Shown one piece after another: positions 44,260 through 52,745 of a stretch of 64,000 nt of DNA (position 1 is its first letter; every line of letters starts with the position of its first letter). Origin of the DNA: Allomesorhizobium camelthorni (GTDB lineage: Bacteria; Pseudomonadota; Alphaproteobacteria; Rhizobiales; Rhizobiaceae); contig NZ_JAAKZF010000019.1 of NCBI RefSeq assembly GCF_011045125.1, positions 1 through 64,000 on the forward strand, given 5' to 3'. The translations under genes and the position numbers were made by a program. The notes under the pieces are model-generated. The model had not been told where the DNA came from and did not search any database. It worked only from the letters and a program-made list of their open reading frames with translations.

Positions 44260-45816
44260 TCACGCCCCAGCCTCCGCATGCCCGGCCATCAATTCGCCAA
44301 GCTCGCGCACGGTGCGTTCGCCGCGCGCCGAGGGCGTCGAGAGCCGGCCCTTCGACATCACCAGGATGCGGTCCGACAGAGCCAGGATTTCCTCCAGATC
44401 TTCCGAGATCAGGAGGATTGCCGCGCCGCGCGCCCGCGCCTCCAGCAGCTTCTTGTGAACATAGGAGACCGCGCCGACATCGAGCCCGCGCGTCGGCTGG
44501 TTGGCGAGGATGACGGACGGCTCGGGATCGAGCGCGCGGCCGAGGATCAGCTTCTGCATGTTGCCGCCGGAGAGCAGCCTGATGCGCGCCTCCGGCGACG
44601 GGCACTTTACGTCGTAGTCGGCGATGATCTCCTCGGCGAAGCCGCGGGCGGCGCGCCAATCCAGAAAGCCCAGCCGGCTGAAGCGGGCGCTGCGGTAGCG
44701 TTCGGAAATCACGTTCTCGGTGACGCTCATATCGCCGATCGTGCCCACCGCGTGGCGGTCTTCCGGGATGCGGGCGATGCCGCTGGCGAGCGCCCGGCGC
44801 GGCGACCACTCCTTCACCGTCGCACTACCGATGGCGATGTCGCCCCCGAGCGGCTGCATGGTTCCGGCGATCAGGGCGGCAAGTGCTGCCTGGCCGTTGC
44901 CGGATACGCCGGCAAGGCCGGTGATCTCGCCGCCGCGAAGCGTCAGCGATACCTCGTCCAGCGCGGCGCCGCCGCCACCGGCACGCGTCGAGACGTTGGC
45001 CAGTTCCAGCAAAGGCGGACCTGCCTTGGCCGGAGCGACGGTGGCCGGCGCGATCTCCTGCCCGACCATCAGCGCGGCCAATTCGGAGCGGCTGGTCTCG
45101 GCGGTGCGCCTTTCACCAACCAGATGGCCGGCGCGCAGCACCAGCACCCGATCGCTGGCGGCCATAACCTCGTGCAGCTTGTGGGAGATGAAGATGATCG
45201 ACAGGCCCTGCGCGACCAGCAGCTTCAGTGTGCGAAACAGCGCCTCGGTTTCGGCCGGAGTGAGCACCGCGGTCGGCTCGTCGAGGATCAGGATGCGCGC
45301 ATCGCGGTAGAGCGCTTTCAGGATCTCGACGCGCTGCCGCTCGCCGACGGAGAGCGCGGCGACGACCGCGCCAGGATCGATGGCGAGGCCGAAATCGCCC
45401 GACAGCTTGCGGATTCGCCGGGCTGCCGCACCTCGGTCGAGCCGCGCTCGCCACATGGCTTGCGTGCCGAGCGCGATGTTTTCCAGCACCGTCATGTTCT
45501 CGGCGAGGGTAAAATGCTGGTGCACCATGCCGATGCCGGCGTCGAGCGCTGCGCGCGGGTCGCCCGGCGGAAGCGCCTTGCCGAACGCCTCGACAGAGCC
45601 CTCGTCGGCGACGTAGTGGCCGAAGAGGATGTTCATCAGCGTGGTCTTGCCGGCGCCGTTCTCGCCGAGTAGCGCGACCACCTCGCCGCGCTTCAGGTCG
45701 AACGAGATCGCGTCATTGGCGACGAGCGGACCGAACCGCTTGGTGATGCCGGTGAGGCGCAGGACGATGCCGTCCTCCGCTCCGTCATATCGGCCATTCT
45801 GGTTTTTCTCTTCCAC
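44260..45816 (-). CDS. nucleoside-type ABC transporter ATP-binding protein, two NBDs
   Basis: A 518-residue tandem ATPase of the RbsA/YufO group. NBD1 is canonical: GENGAGKTTL (~Walker A), signature LSVGERQRVEILKAL, Walker B ILILDEPTAVL, and SHKLHEV for the H-loop. NBD2 is the usual weaker one: GVSGNGQAALAALI in place of a Walker A, LSGGNMQKLILGRAL and ILANQPTRGLD. GTG 45816 is the likely start, since no ATG is in frame near the domain start and the upstream sequence is repeat. It energises uptake with the two permeases. Confidence 0.9.
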   Translation of the reverse strand: MEEKNQNGRYDGAEDGIVLRLTGITKRFGPLVANDAISFDLKRGEVVALLGENGAGKTTLMNILFGHYVADEGSVEAFGKALPPGDPRAALDAGIGMVHQHFTLAENMTVLENIALGTQAMWRARLDRGAAARRIRKLSGDFGLAIDPGAVVAALSVGERQRVEILKALYRDARILILDEPTAVLTPAETEALFRTLKLLVAQGLSIIFISHKLHEVMAASDRVLVLRAGHLVGERRTAETSRSELAALMVGQEIAPATVAPAKAGPPLLELANVSTRAGGGGAALDEVSLTLRGGEITGLAGVSGNGQAALAALIAGTMQPLGGDIAIGSATVKEWSPRRALASGIARIPEDRHAVGTIGDMSVTENVISERYRSARFSRLGFLDWRAARGFAEEIIADYDVKCPSPEARIRLLSGGNMQKLILGRALDPEPSVILANQPTRGLDVGAVSYVHKKLLEARARGAAILLISEDLEEILALSDRILVMSKGRLSTPSARGERTVRELGELMAGHAEAGA

Positions 45817-45819
45817 GTC

Positions 45820-46028
45820 GGCGCTGCCCCTCACCCTTACCCTCTCCCCGTGAAGAACGGGGAGAGGGAGTCGGCTACGTTGCGGCCAGCCTCTTCTCCC
45901 CGTCTCTATACGGGGAGAAGATGCCGGCAGGCAGATGAGGGGCAGCGCGAACATTGCAAGGCTGGTGCTGCCCCTCATCCGGCCCTTCGGGCCACCTTCT
46001 CCCCGTATAGAGACGGGGAGAAGGGAGA
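45820..46028. repeat. family C repeats between binding protein and ATPase
   Basis: Two neighbouring family C elements: the first (GCGCTGCCCCTCACCCTTAC ... GATGAGGGGCAGCGCG) is a complete palindrome ending at ~45948; the second (TGCTGCCCCTCATCCGGCCC ... GTATAGAGACGGGGAGAAGG) is a half-element up to ~46028. They lie within the BMP operon and may reduce expression of the membrane subunits relative to the binding protein. Confidence 0.75.
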
Positions 46029-46035
46029 GCTTGTG

Positions 46036-47064
46036 CTAGCTCGATTTCGGCTCGGCGTCGTTGATCTCGACGGTGAAGCTTCCGTCCTTGATCGCCTTTT
46101 CCTTCTCGGCGACCTTGGCCATGATTTCGGCCGGCACCTTGCCTTCGAAGGTTCCGAGCGGGGCCAGCGAGCAGCCGCCATTCTTCATGAAAGAATAGAC
46201 GCCGTAATCCTCGGCCTTGAAGGTCCCGGCCTTCACCTCGGCGATCGCCTTGTCGAGCGTCGGCTCGAAATGCCAGAGCGCCGAAGCAACAACCGTTTCG
46301 GGGTAATCGGCCTGGGTGTCGATGACGTTGCCGACAGCGAGGATGCCCCTCTCCTTGGCCGCGTCCGAGACGCCGAAGCGCTCGGCGTAGAGCAGGTCGG
46401 CGCCGCCGTCGATCTGGGCGAAGGCGGTTTCCTTGGCCTTGGGCGGGTCGAACCACGAGCCGATGAAGGCGACCTGGAATTTCGTGTCGGGCGCGGTCTC
46501 ATTCACGCCGGCCATGAAGGCGTTCATCAGCCGGTTCACCTCGGGGATGGGATAGCCGCCGACCATGCCGATGTTCTTCGACTTGGTCATGGCGCCGGCG
46601 ATGATGCCGGAGAGGTAGGATGCGTCCTGGATGTAGTTGTCGAAGACGGAGAAATTCGGCACGGCTTCGTCCGGCTTGAAGCTGGACCCCATCAGGAAGG
46701 CGACGTCCGGATAATCTCTCGCGACGGCGCGGGCCGCGTCCTCGACGCCGAACACCTCGCCGACGATGAGCTTGTGGCCGGCCTCGGCATATTCGCGCAT
46801 CACGCGCTCATAATCGTTGTTGGAGGTGTTTTCGGAATAGACATATTCAATGTCGCCCCGATCCTTGGCGGCGTTGGCCGCCTTGTGGATGCGGCTGACC
46901 CATTGCTGCTCGACCGGAACGGTGTAGATGGCCGCGACCTTCAGCGCCTCCTGGGCGAAGGCGCGCGTCGGCAGACCCGCCATCGCGGCAAGGGCCGCGC
47001 CGGCGCCGGCCGACTTCAACACCGCGCGACGCGAAAAGGCCGAAAAGACTTTGTTTCTAGGCAT
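46036..47064 (-). CDS. BMP-family (PnrA-like) ABC transporter substrate-binding protein
   Basis: A 342-residue binding protein of the purine-nucleoside PnrA/Bmp family. The N-terminus SRRAVLKSAGAGAALAAMAG with AFAQ is a twin-arginine signal peptide. The mature protein contains HKAANAAKDRGDIEYVYSEN, SFKPDEAVPNFSVFD and ASYLSGIIAGAMTKSKNIGMVGG, and DYGVYSFMKNGG near the end. It is the first gene of the operon ATPase-permease-permease-codA, so a nucleobase such as cytosine, or a pyrimidine nucleoside, is the likely cargo. Confidence 0.9.
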   Translation of the reverse strand: MPRNKVFSAFSRRAVLKSAGAGAALAAMAGLPTRAFAQEALKVAAIYTVPVEQQWVSRIHKAANAAKDRGDIEYVYSENTSNNDYERVMREYAEAGHKLIVGEVFGVEDAARAVARDYPDVAFLMGSSFKPDEAVPNFSVFDNYIQDASYLSGIIAGAMTKSKNIGMVGGYPIPEVNRLMNAFMAGVNETAPDTKFQVAFIGSWFDPPKAKETAFAQIDGGADLLYAERFGVSDAAKERGILAVGNVIDTQADYPETVVASALWHFEPTLDKAIAEVKAGTFKAEDYGVYSFMKNGGCSLAPLGTFEGKVPAEIMAKVAEKEKAIKDGSFTVEINDAEPKSS

Positions 47065-47340
47065 TGTTCACCACCTCTGGTTGGATTGACTTCCGTCCCG
47101 TTTTTTATCGTTTGGTCAACGGTATGCGAATTCAGGGAGCCCCGCAATCGGCGGCGCGGAGCATTCCACCACCGCCTGCGCAAAGCGCCTCAGGTTGCGC
47201 AGCCAAGCGCAACGCGGTAGGCAGGGCTTACGAAAGCCGCGCCCGCGGATCGGGCTGAAGTGGCCGGATGCGACACAGGCGGCGGCCGGCACATTGCCGA
47301 AAGCGACATCCAGGCAACCGCGCATCGAAAGGATCGACTG

Positions 47341-47496
47341 ATGGCAAAGAAGCCCAATTACGGCCAGGAGCGCAGGGATCGCGACCGGATCAAGGCGGCC
47401 AAAAAGGCCGAAAAGCAGAATGCCAAGGCCGAAAAGACCGGGCGGACCACCAAGGACAACGAATCAACCGAGGTGAAGGAGTCGGAGGCAAAATAG
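47341..47496 (+). CDS. small lysine-rich hypothetical protein
   Basis: A 51-residue, strongly charged protein beginning MAKKPNYGQERRDRDRIKAAKK and ending in KESEAK. I recall similar ~50-residue proteins in rhizobia, with no assigned function. ATG 47341 follows AAAGGATCGACTG. The frame is open upstream to 47260, but that part lies in the gap. It has the look of a disordered basic protein and could bind nucleic acid; that is a guess. Confidence 0.6.
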   Translation: MAKKPNYGQERRDRDRIKAAKKAEKQNAKAEKTGRTTKDNESTEVKESEAK

Positions 47497-47559
47497 CGCC
47501 AATCGCGCCGAGCGCATCGCTTCGGCATTCGACGGAAACGAACCGGCAGGGATAGCGAC

Positions 47560-47757
47560 ATGAAGCCAATCGCGGGCGAACAGAAGAGCGCCAGGACGGA
47601 TTCGGCGGCGCGCCAGATCATGAACACCGAGTTGGCGGCGCGCCAGAAGAAGACCGCGCGCCTCAGGGAGCTTCGGCTCGAAAAGGAAAGGGCCGAGCGC
47701 CTCGAACAGGCCGACAAGCCGGCAGCGCCGAAGCGAGCGCGCAAGAAGGCCTCCTAA
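47560..47757 (+). CDS. small basic hypothetical protein
   Basis: A 65-residue protein dominated by a charged helix (ELAARQKKTARLRELRLEKE, continuing RAERLEQ) and a Lys/Arg-rich tail (PKRARKKAS). It lies 63 bases after the previous small gene and may be transcribed with it. No domain recognised. GC and codon use match the surroundings, which supports a real gene, but short length keeps confidence low. Confidence 0.5.
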   Translation: MKPIAGEQKSARTDSAARQIMNTELAARQKKTARLRELRLEKERAERLEQADKPAAPKRARKKAS

Positions 47758-47766
47758 AGCTACAGG

Positions 47767-48024
47767 TCAGGTCGCCTTTTCGCTGACCAGCACATCGGCC
47801 TCGCGCGCCGCCGCGATAAAGGCGCGCCGGGCGGTCATGGCCGGCTTGTCGCCGGCAATGGCGTCGTGACAGGCCTGCAGCGCCGCGCGATGCTTGGGAC
47901 TTTTCTTCCCCGGCCATTTGTTGAGCAGGTAATCGGAAGCCTCGCGGGCGGTCCGCAGCACCAGATTTTCGCTGGCATCGCCGGATTTGACGGTGAGCGG
48001 CACTTCAAAGCGTTCTTGTTTCAT
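47767..48024 (-). CDS. DUF982 protein
   Basis: An 85-residue member of DUF982, a small family known mainly from rhizobia: FEVPLTVKSGDASENLVLRTAREASDYLLNKWPGK, then HRAALQACHDAIAGDKPAMTARRAFIAAAREADVLV. Function unknown; the conserved fold looks all-helical after an N-terminal strand. ATG 48024 is chosen because the family starts there. Convergent with the preceding small gene. Confidence 0.8.
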   Translation of the reverse strand: MKQERFEVPLTVKSGDASENLVLRTAREASDYLLNKWPGKKSPKHRAALQACHDAIAGDKPAMTARRAFIAAAREADVLVSEKAT

Positions 48025-48428
48025 CGCCGCTCTTACGCCATCGCCGCCGACAAAGCGAGCCAACAAGTCGCCGTCCGGCCTCAGGAGCCCGGTTTGCAAA
48101 AATTGATCCGGCGGAGCGAAAAATCCTCGCGGCTATCCCATTGCGTTTCCCGGACAATCCGCCTTCGGCTGCGCTTTCCGATGCACATGCGCCTGCGATT
48201 GCCGGTTGATTCCGGGCGAGGCCATCTCTACCTGACCGGCTCTTGTTGATTGCGTTTCATCGATTGTTTGTCATGCCCGGTGAATTTCGTCCTCCGCGAG
48301 CCTTTCAAAGCCACAGCCGGCCACAAGGCCGGCCCGCGGTAGTGGACCAGACGGACACATACGGTATAGTGGACCGTACCGGGCTTTTTGAAGAGACGGC
48401 CGCAGGGCCAAATTGAGGACGATTTGGT
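48025..48428. other. promoter region upstream of the surface-glycan cluster
   Basis: About 400 bases without a supported gene. It holds a perfect CCGGCC-ACAA-GGCCGG hairpin at 48317-48332 and two direct copies of TAGTGGACC at 48340 and 48367 (27 bases apart), the second flanked by a CGGTA/TACCG inverted repeat. These lie 55-90 bases before the first glycosyltransferase and are candidate regulator sites. Confidence 0.45.
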
Positions 48429-49643
48429 ATGATGCGGCGCTTAGAAGACGCTCGGATCCTGATGTACAGCCACGACACGTTCGGGCTAGGGCATTTGCGG
48501 CGCTGCCGCACCATCGCTCATTCGCTGGTCGAGGATTATCGCGGGCTGAACGTGCTGATCATTTCCGGCGCGACCATCGCGGGCGCATTCGACTATCGGG
48601 CGCGCGTCGACTTTGTGAAGATCCCCAGCGTCATCAAGCTGCGCAATGGCGAATACACCTCGCTTGCCCAGCACATGGATCTGCACGAGACGCTGAAAAT
48701 GCGCCAGTCGATCATCCGCCACACCGCCGAGACCTTCCAGCCGGACATCTTCATCGTCGACAAGGAGCCGATGGGCCTGCGCGGCGAGGTAGAGGAGACG
48801 CTGTCCTATCTGAAGACGCGCGGCACCACGCTGGTGCTCGGCCTGCGCGAGGTGATGGACGCGCCGCATCTGCTCGAAGCGGAGTGGAAGCAAAGCGACA
48901 CGATGCGCAAGATCGACCGCTTCTACGACATGGTCTGGGTCTACGGCCCGCCGGATTTCTACGATCCGCTGACCGGGCTGGAAGTGCCGCCCGGCGTGCG
49001 GGCCAAGATGAACTTCGTCGGCTTCCTGCAGAGAAGCCTTTCGCATGACGAGATGCCGGACCATCGGCCGGAAGGCGATTACATCCTGGTGACCACGGGT
49101 GGCGGCGGCGACGGGGCCGACCTCATCCACGACGTCATCGACGCCTACCGCGGTGACCCCAGCCTGCAGCACAAGGCGCTGGTCGTGCTCGGCCCATACA
49201 TGCCGGCCCGCAAGCGGCGCAAGCTGATCAACAAGGGCGCCAAGGTGCCGCATATCAAGATCATCGAATTCGACAATCGCATGGAAGAGCTGATCGCTGG
49301 CGCCAAGGCGGTGGTGGCGATGGGCGGTTACAACACCTATTGCGAGATCCTTTCCTTCGACAAGCCGGCGCTGATCGTGCCGCGCGTCAAGCCGCGCGAG
49401 GAGCAGTTGATCCGCGCCCGCCGCGCCGCCGAACTCGGACTGATCGAGATGCTGCTGCCGGAAGAGGCCGAAGATTCAAAGCGCTTCGCCGAGGCGCTGA
49501 AGGCCCTGCCCGACCGGCCGGCGCCTTCCAGAAGCAGTCCCGACCTCAGGCTCGGCGGCCTCGTCAACATCTCCGAAATCATCGGCGACTGGCTCGACGA
49601 GCGCTCGCGCCCGCATTTCACGGTCGTCGAAGGCGCGAGCTGA
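48429..49643 (+). CDS. glycosyltransferase, MurG-like (COG4671-type)
   Basis: A 404-residue GT-B fold enzyme. It starts with ARILMYSHDTFGLGHLRRCRTIAHSLV, the Gly-rich N-terminal loop of MurG-like enzymes, and has the C-terminal donor-binding features ALVVLGPYMPARKRRKL, AMGGYNTYCEIL and VPRVKPREEQLIRARRA. The family is often annotated as predicted glycosyltransferase; sugar and acceptor unknown. It opens a same-direction run with two more glycosyltransferases and is a distant paralogue of the third one. Confidence 0.82.
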   Translation: MMRRLEDARILMYSHDTFGLGHLRRCRTIAHSLVEDYRGLNVLIISGATIAGAFDYRARVDFVKIPSVIKLRNGEYTSLAQHMDLHETLKMRQSIIRHTAETFQPDIFIVDKEPMGLRGEVEETLSYLKTRGTTLVLGLREVMDAPHLLEAEWKQSDTMRKIDRFYDMVWVYGPPDFYDPLTGLEVPPGVRAKMNFVGFLQRSLSHDEMPDHRPEGDYILVTTGGGGDGADLIHDVIDAYRGDPSLQHKALVVLGPYMPARKRRKLINKGAKVPHIKIIEFDNRMEELIAGAKAVVAMGGYNTYCEILSFDKPALIVPRVKPREEQLIRARRAAELGLIEMLLPEEAEDSKRFAEALKALPDRPAPSRSSPDLRLGGLVNISEIIGDWLDERSRPHFTVVEGAS

Positions 49644-49646
49644 CAT

Positions 49647-50894
49647 TTGTCCGAACGCCGCAAGATCGCCGTGGTGCTGAAAGGCTATCCGCGCCTGTCG
49701 GAGACCTTCATCGCGCAGGAACTGCTGGGACTGGAGCGCGCCGGGCTGGAACTGGCGTTGGTCGCGCTGAGGCGGCCGACCGACGCCAAGCGCCACCCGG
49801 TGCATGACGAGATCAGGGCACCGGTCCACTACCTTCCCGAATATCTGCATGAGGAGCCGTGGCGGGTGTTGCGCTCGCTGCTCGCCTGCCTGCCCAGACC
49901 GGGCTTTTTGCGCGCGGCGCGGGCGTTCGTCCGGGATTTGCGGCGCGACCGCACGCGCAACCGTTTCCGCCGCTTCGGCCAGGCGCTGGTGCTGGCGGCG
50001 GAATGGCCGGGCGAGGCCGAATGGCTGCATGCGCATTTCATTCACACGCCTGCTTCGGTGACGGCTTATGCCAGCCTGCTCAAGGGCGTGCCGTGGACCT
50101 GCTCGGCGCATGCCAAGGACATCTGGACATCGCCCGACTGGGAACTCGCCGGCAAGCTCGCTTCGGCGCGCTGGGTGGTGACCTGCACGCGGACCGGCTT
50201 CGAGCATCTCAAGGCTCTGGCGGGCGGCAACGGCCGGGTGCATCTCAGCTATCACGGTCTCGACCTCGCCCGGTTCGGGCCTTTCAACGGCGCGCGGCCG
50301 GCCCGCGACGGCTCCGATCCCGCTGATCCCGTGCTGCTGGTCAGCGTCGGGAGGACCGTGGAAAAGAAGGGCTACGACACGCTGCTTCGGGCGCTGGCGC
50401 TGCTGCCGGCCGATCTTTCGTGGCGCTTCGAGCATATTGGCGGCGGCGAGCAACTGGACCGGCTCAAGGCGCTTGCCGACGAACTCGGCATCGCCGAACG
50501 TGTCACGTGGAAGGGCGCGCTGGCGCAGGAGGAGGTGCTGGCGCATTATCGCCGCGCCGACATTTTCGCGCTGGCCTGCCGTATCGCCACCGACGGCGAC
50601 CGGGACGGCCTGCCCAACGTGCTGGTCGAGGCGGCGAGCCAGAAGCTCGCCTGCGTTTCGACCGACGTTTCGGGGGTGCCGGAACTCCTGACCGACGGGG
50701 AAAACGGGCTGGTCGTGCCGCCGGACGATCCCGGCGCGCTTGCCGGGGCGCTGGAGCGGGCGATCCGCGAGCCGGCGCTGAGGAAACGGCTCGGCGAAGT
50801 CGCAGAAAAACGCGTGCGGGAACATTTCGACCATATGTCGAGCATCCGGCAGCTCAAGGCGCTGTTCGAGGAGGAGTGGCGCAAACAACCATGA
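49647..50894 (+). CDS. GT4-family glycosyltransferase
   Basis: A 415-residue retaining GT-B transferase. N-terminal KIAVVLKGYPRLSETFIAQELLGLERAG is typical of colanic-acid/exopolysaccharide GT4 proteins; the C-terminal domain has VSVGRTVEKKGYDTLLRALALLP, ERVTWKGALAQEEVL and the donor loop DRDGLPNVLVEAASQKLACVST. The start is TTG 49647 because the conserved N-terminus begins right after it and no ATG is close. Only three bases separate it from the previous stop, so translation is coupled. Confidence 0.86.
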   Translation: MSERRKIAVVLKGYPRLSETFIAQELLGLERAGLELALVALRRPTDAKRHPVHDEIRAPVHYLPEYLHEEPWRVLRSLLACLPRPGFLRAARAFVRDLRRDRTRNRFRRFGQALVLAAEWPGEAEWLHAHFIHTPASVTAYASLLKGVPWTCSAHAKDIWTSPDWELAGKLASARWVVTCTRTGFEHLKALAGGNGRVHLSYHGLDLARFGPFNGARPARDGSDPADPVLLVSVGRTVEKKGYDTLLRALALLPADLSWRFEHIGGGEQLDRLKALADELGIAERVTWKGALAQEEVLAHYRRADIFALACRIATDGDRDGLPNVLVEAASQKLACVSTDVSGVPELLTDGENGLVVPPDDPGALAGALERAIREPALRKRLGEVAEKRVREHFDHMSSIRQLKALFEEEWRKQP

Positions 50895-52024
50895 CGCAGC
50901 CCCGCATCCTGTTCTACGTCCAGCATCTGCTCGGCATCGGCCATTTGGCGCGGGCGAGCCGCGTGGCGTCGGCACTCGCCGAAAATGGCTTCGCCGTGAC
51001 CGTGGTGACGGGCGGAACACCCGTGGCGGGGTTCCCCGGCCTGGGGGTGACCCATGTCGCGCTGCCTGCGGTGACCTCCGGCGACCAGGGATTTTCCGGC
51101 CTGGCGGATCTCGACGGCAATCCCGTCGACGACGCCTTCAAGGCACGACGGCGCGACATGCTTTTGTCGCTGTTTGCCGAAACGCGGCCCGACATCGTGA
51201 TTATCGAGGCGTTCCCGTTCGGCCGCCGGCAGATGCGCTTCGAGCTCCTGCCGTTGCTGGACGCGATTGCCTCGGCCAAGCCGAGACCGCGCCTAGTGAC
51301 GTCGGTGCGCGACATCCTGCAGGAGCGGGTCAAGCCGGGGCGGAACGAGGAAAGCGCCGAACTCGTCGACCGGTATTTCGACCTGGTAATGGTGCATGGC
51401 GACCCCGGTTTCGCCAGGCTGGACGAGACCTTTCCGCTCGCCGCCGGCTTTTCGGAGAAGATCGCCTATACCGGCCTCGTCGCCGGACCCGAGCCCGAGC
51501 CCGCGGCGGAAAATTTCGACGTGCTGATCTCGGCCGGCGGGGGCGCGGCGGGCGGCGAACTCGCCCGGACGGCGGTCGAGGCCGCGAAACTGCTGCCGGG
51601 GTCGGGCAGATGGGGCCTGATCACCGGACCGAACCTCCCGCAACCGGAGTTCGACGCGATCGTCGCGGCCGCGCCGGAGAGTCTCGATATATTCAGATTC
51701 CGCAAGGATTTCGCCAGCCTGCTCGGCGGCGCGCGGCTTTCCGTCTCGCAGGCGGGCTACAATACGGTGTGCGACATACTGCGCGCCGGCTGCCGCTCGC
51801 TGCTCGTGCCGTTCGCGGCCGGCGGCGAGACCGAGCAGGAGGTGCGCGCTGAGCGGCTGGAGCGGCTCGGCCTCGCGTCTACCGTCAGCGAGAGCGGCCT
51901 GACGCCGGAACTGCTTGCCCGTGCGATCGAAGCTGCGCTGGCCCGGCCGCGTCCGCCGCGCCATGCGCTCGATCTGGATGGGGCCCACAAATCTGCGCAG
52001 GTGTTGCGCAGGTTGCTTAGCTAA
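50891..52024 (+). CDS. glycosyltransferase, MurG-like (COG4671-type), second copy
   Basis: A 377-residue GT-B enzyme: PRILFYVQHLLGIGHLARASRVASALAENG at the N-terminus, LISAGGGAAGGELARTAVEA in the donor domain and VSQAGYNTVCDILRAGCRSLLVPFAAGGETEQEVRAERL near the end. Same family as the first gene of the run; HLLGIGHLARA corresponds to HDTFGLGHLRR there. The ATG overlaps the preceding stop (ATGA). The three genes form a tight glycosyltransferase operon, presumably for one surface glycan. Confidence 0.83.
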   Translation: MTQPRILFYVQHLLGIGHLARASRVASALAENGFAVTVVTGGTPVAGFPGLGVTHVALPAVTSGDQGFSGLADLDGNPVDDAFKARRRDMLLSLFAETRPDIVIIEAFPFGRRQMRFELLPLLDAIASAKPRPRLVTSVRDILQERVKPGRNEESAELVDRYFDLVMVHGDPGFARLDETFPLAAGFSEKIAYTGLVAGPEPEPAAENFDVLISAGGGAAGGELARTAVEAAKLLPGSGRWGLITGPNLPQPEFDAIVAAAPESLDIFRFRKDFASLLGGARLSVSQAGYNTVCDILRAGCRSLLVPFAAGGETEQEVRAERLERLGLASTVSESGLTPELLARAIEAALARPRPPRHALDLDGAHKSAQVLRRLLS

Positions 52025-52716
52025 ACCGTGCCGATCAGCATGAACCTGGTGTATTTCTTCATCGGCAGCGCGCCGGCGAAGGCGATCTCGCTGAGGCCGG
52101 CCAGCTGCTCGAAGGCTTCCAGCGAGGGCACGCAGGCGATGTGCGTCGGTTCGCTGAAATAATCGTTGGACTGGAGCAGGACGCGCGTGCCGGGCGGCAA
52201 CAGCGCGAGCCAGGCGCGCAGATCGGCGATGTGCTCACAACTGGTGTTGACGACGAGGTCGGGCCGGCTCCCGGCATAGTCGAGCGTGTACATGTCGCCG
52301 GTCGAGGCGCGGAAGCGATCCTTCCAGCGCTCGTTCAGCGTCTTGGCCACCTCGGCCACGCCCGGATCGATGTCGATGCTTTCGATGGCGCCGATGTCGA
52401 AGCGGGGATCGTCGAACAGCATCGCCGCCAGAACGCCGTACCAGCCGCCGACGATCCAGATGCTGCCGAATCGGGCGCCGCAGCTTTCGAAAAGTTTGTC
52501 GCGCGCCCACAATTTGCAGGCGACCTGCTTGTGGTTGAAGGCGTTGCCGACATCGGCCTGAGGGTGCCTGGCGATGACCTTCGCGAGGCCGCCGACCAGC
52601 GAACAGCCGCAGTATGCGGCGATTCCGCGGGTCAGGTCGAAGGCTGTCTCGCGCCAGTCGGCGCCGGGATCGGTCTGGGTGGCGTCCATGATGCACGTGT
52701 TGTAAGCTTCAGCCAT
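52021..52716 (-). CDS. SAM-methyltransferase-like protein of unknown function
   Basis: A 231-residue protein with a Rossmann-like core: IWIVGGWYGVLAAMLF then SIDIDPGVAEVAKTLN and PDLVVNTSCEHIADL match the methyltransferase I, II and IV motifs in a loose way, but the glycine motif is VGGWYGV rather than the usual GxGxG. The function is unclear; a class I methyltransferase or a relative with a different role are both possible. ATG 52716 is only about 30 bases from the divergent gene start, so the two share a very short control region. Its stop overlaps the glycosyltransferase stop by four bases. Confidence 0.65.
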   Translation of the reverse strand: MAEAYNTCIMDATQTDPGADWRETAFDLTRGIAAYCGCSLVGGLAKVIARHPQADVGNAFNHKQVACKLWARDKLFESCGARFGSIWIVGGWYGVLAAMLFDDPRFDIGAIESIDIDPGVAEVAKTLNERWKDRFRASTGDMYTLDYAGSRPDLVVNTSCEHIADLRAWLALLPPGTRVLLQSNDYFSEPTHIACVPSLEAFEQLAGLSEIAFAGALPMKKYTRFMLIGTV

Positions 52717-52745
52717 CCGGGGTGCAACCAACGCAATCTGACCAT

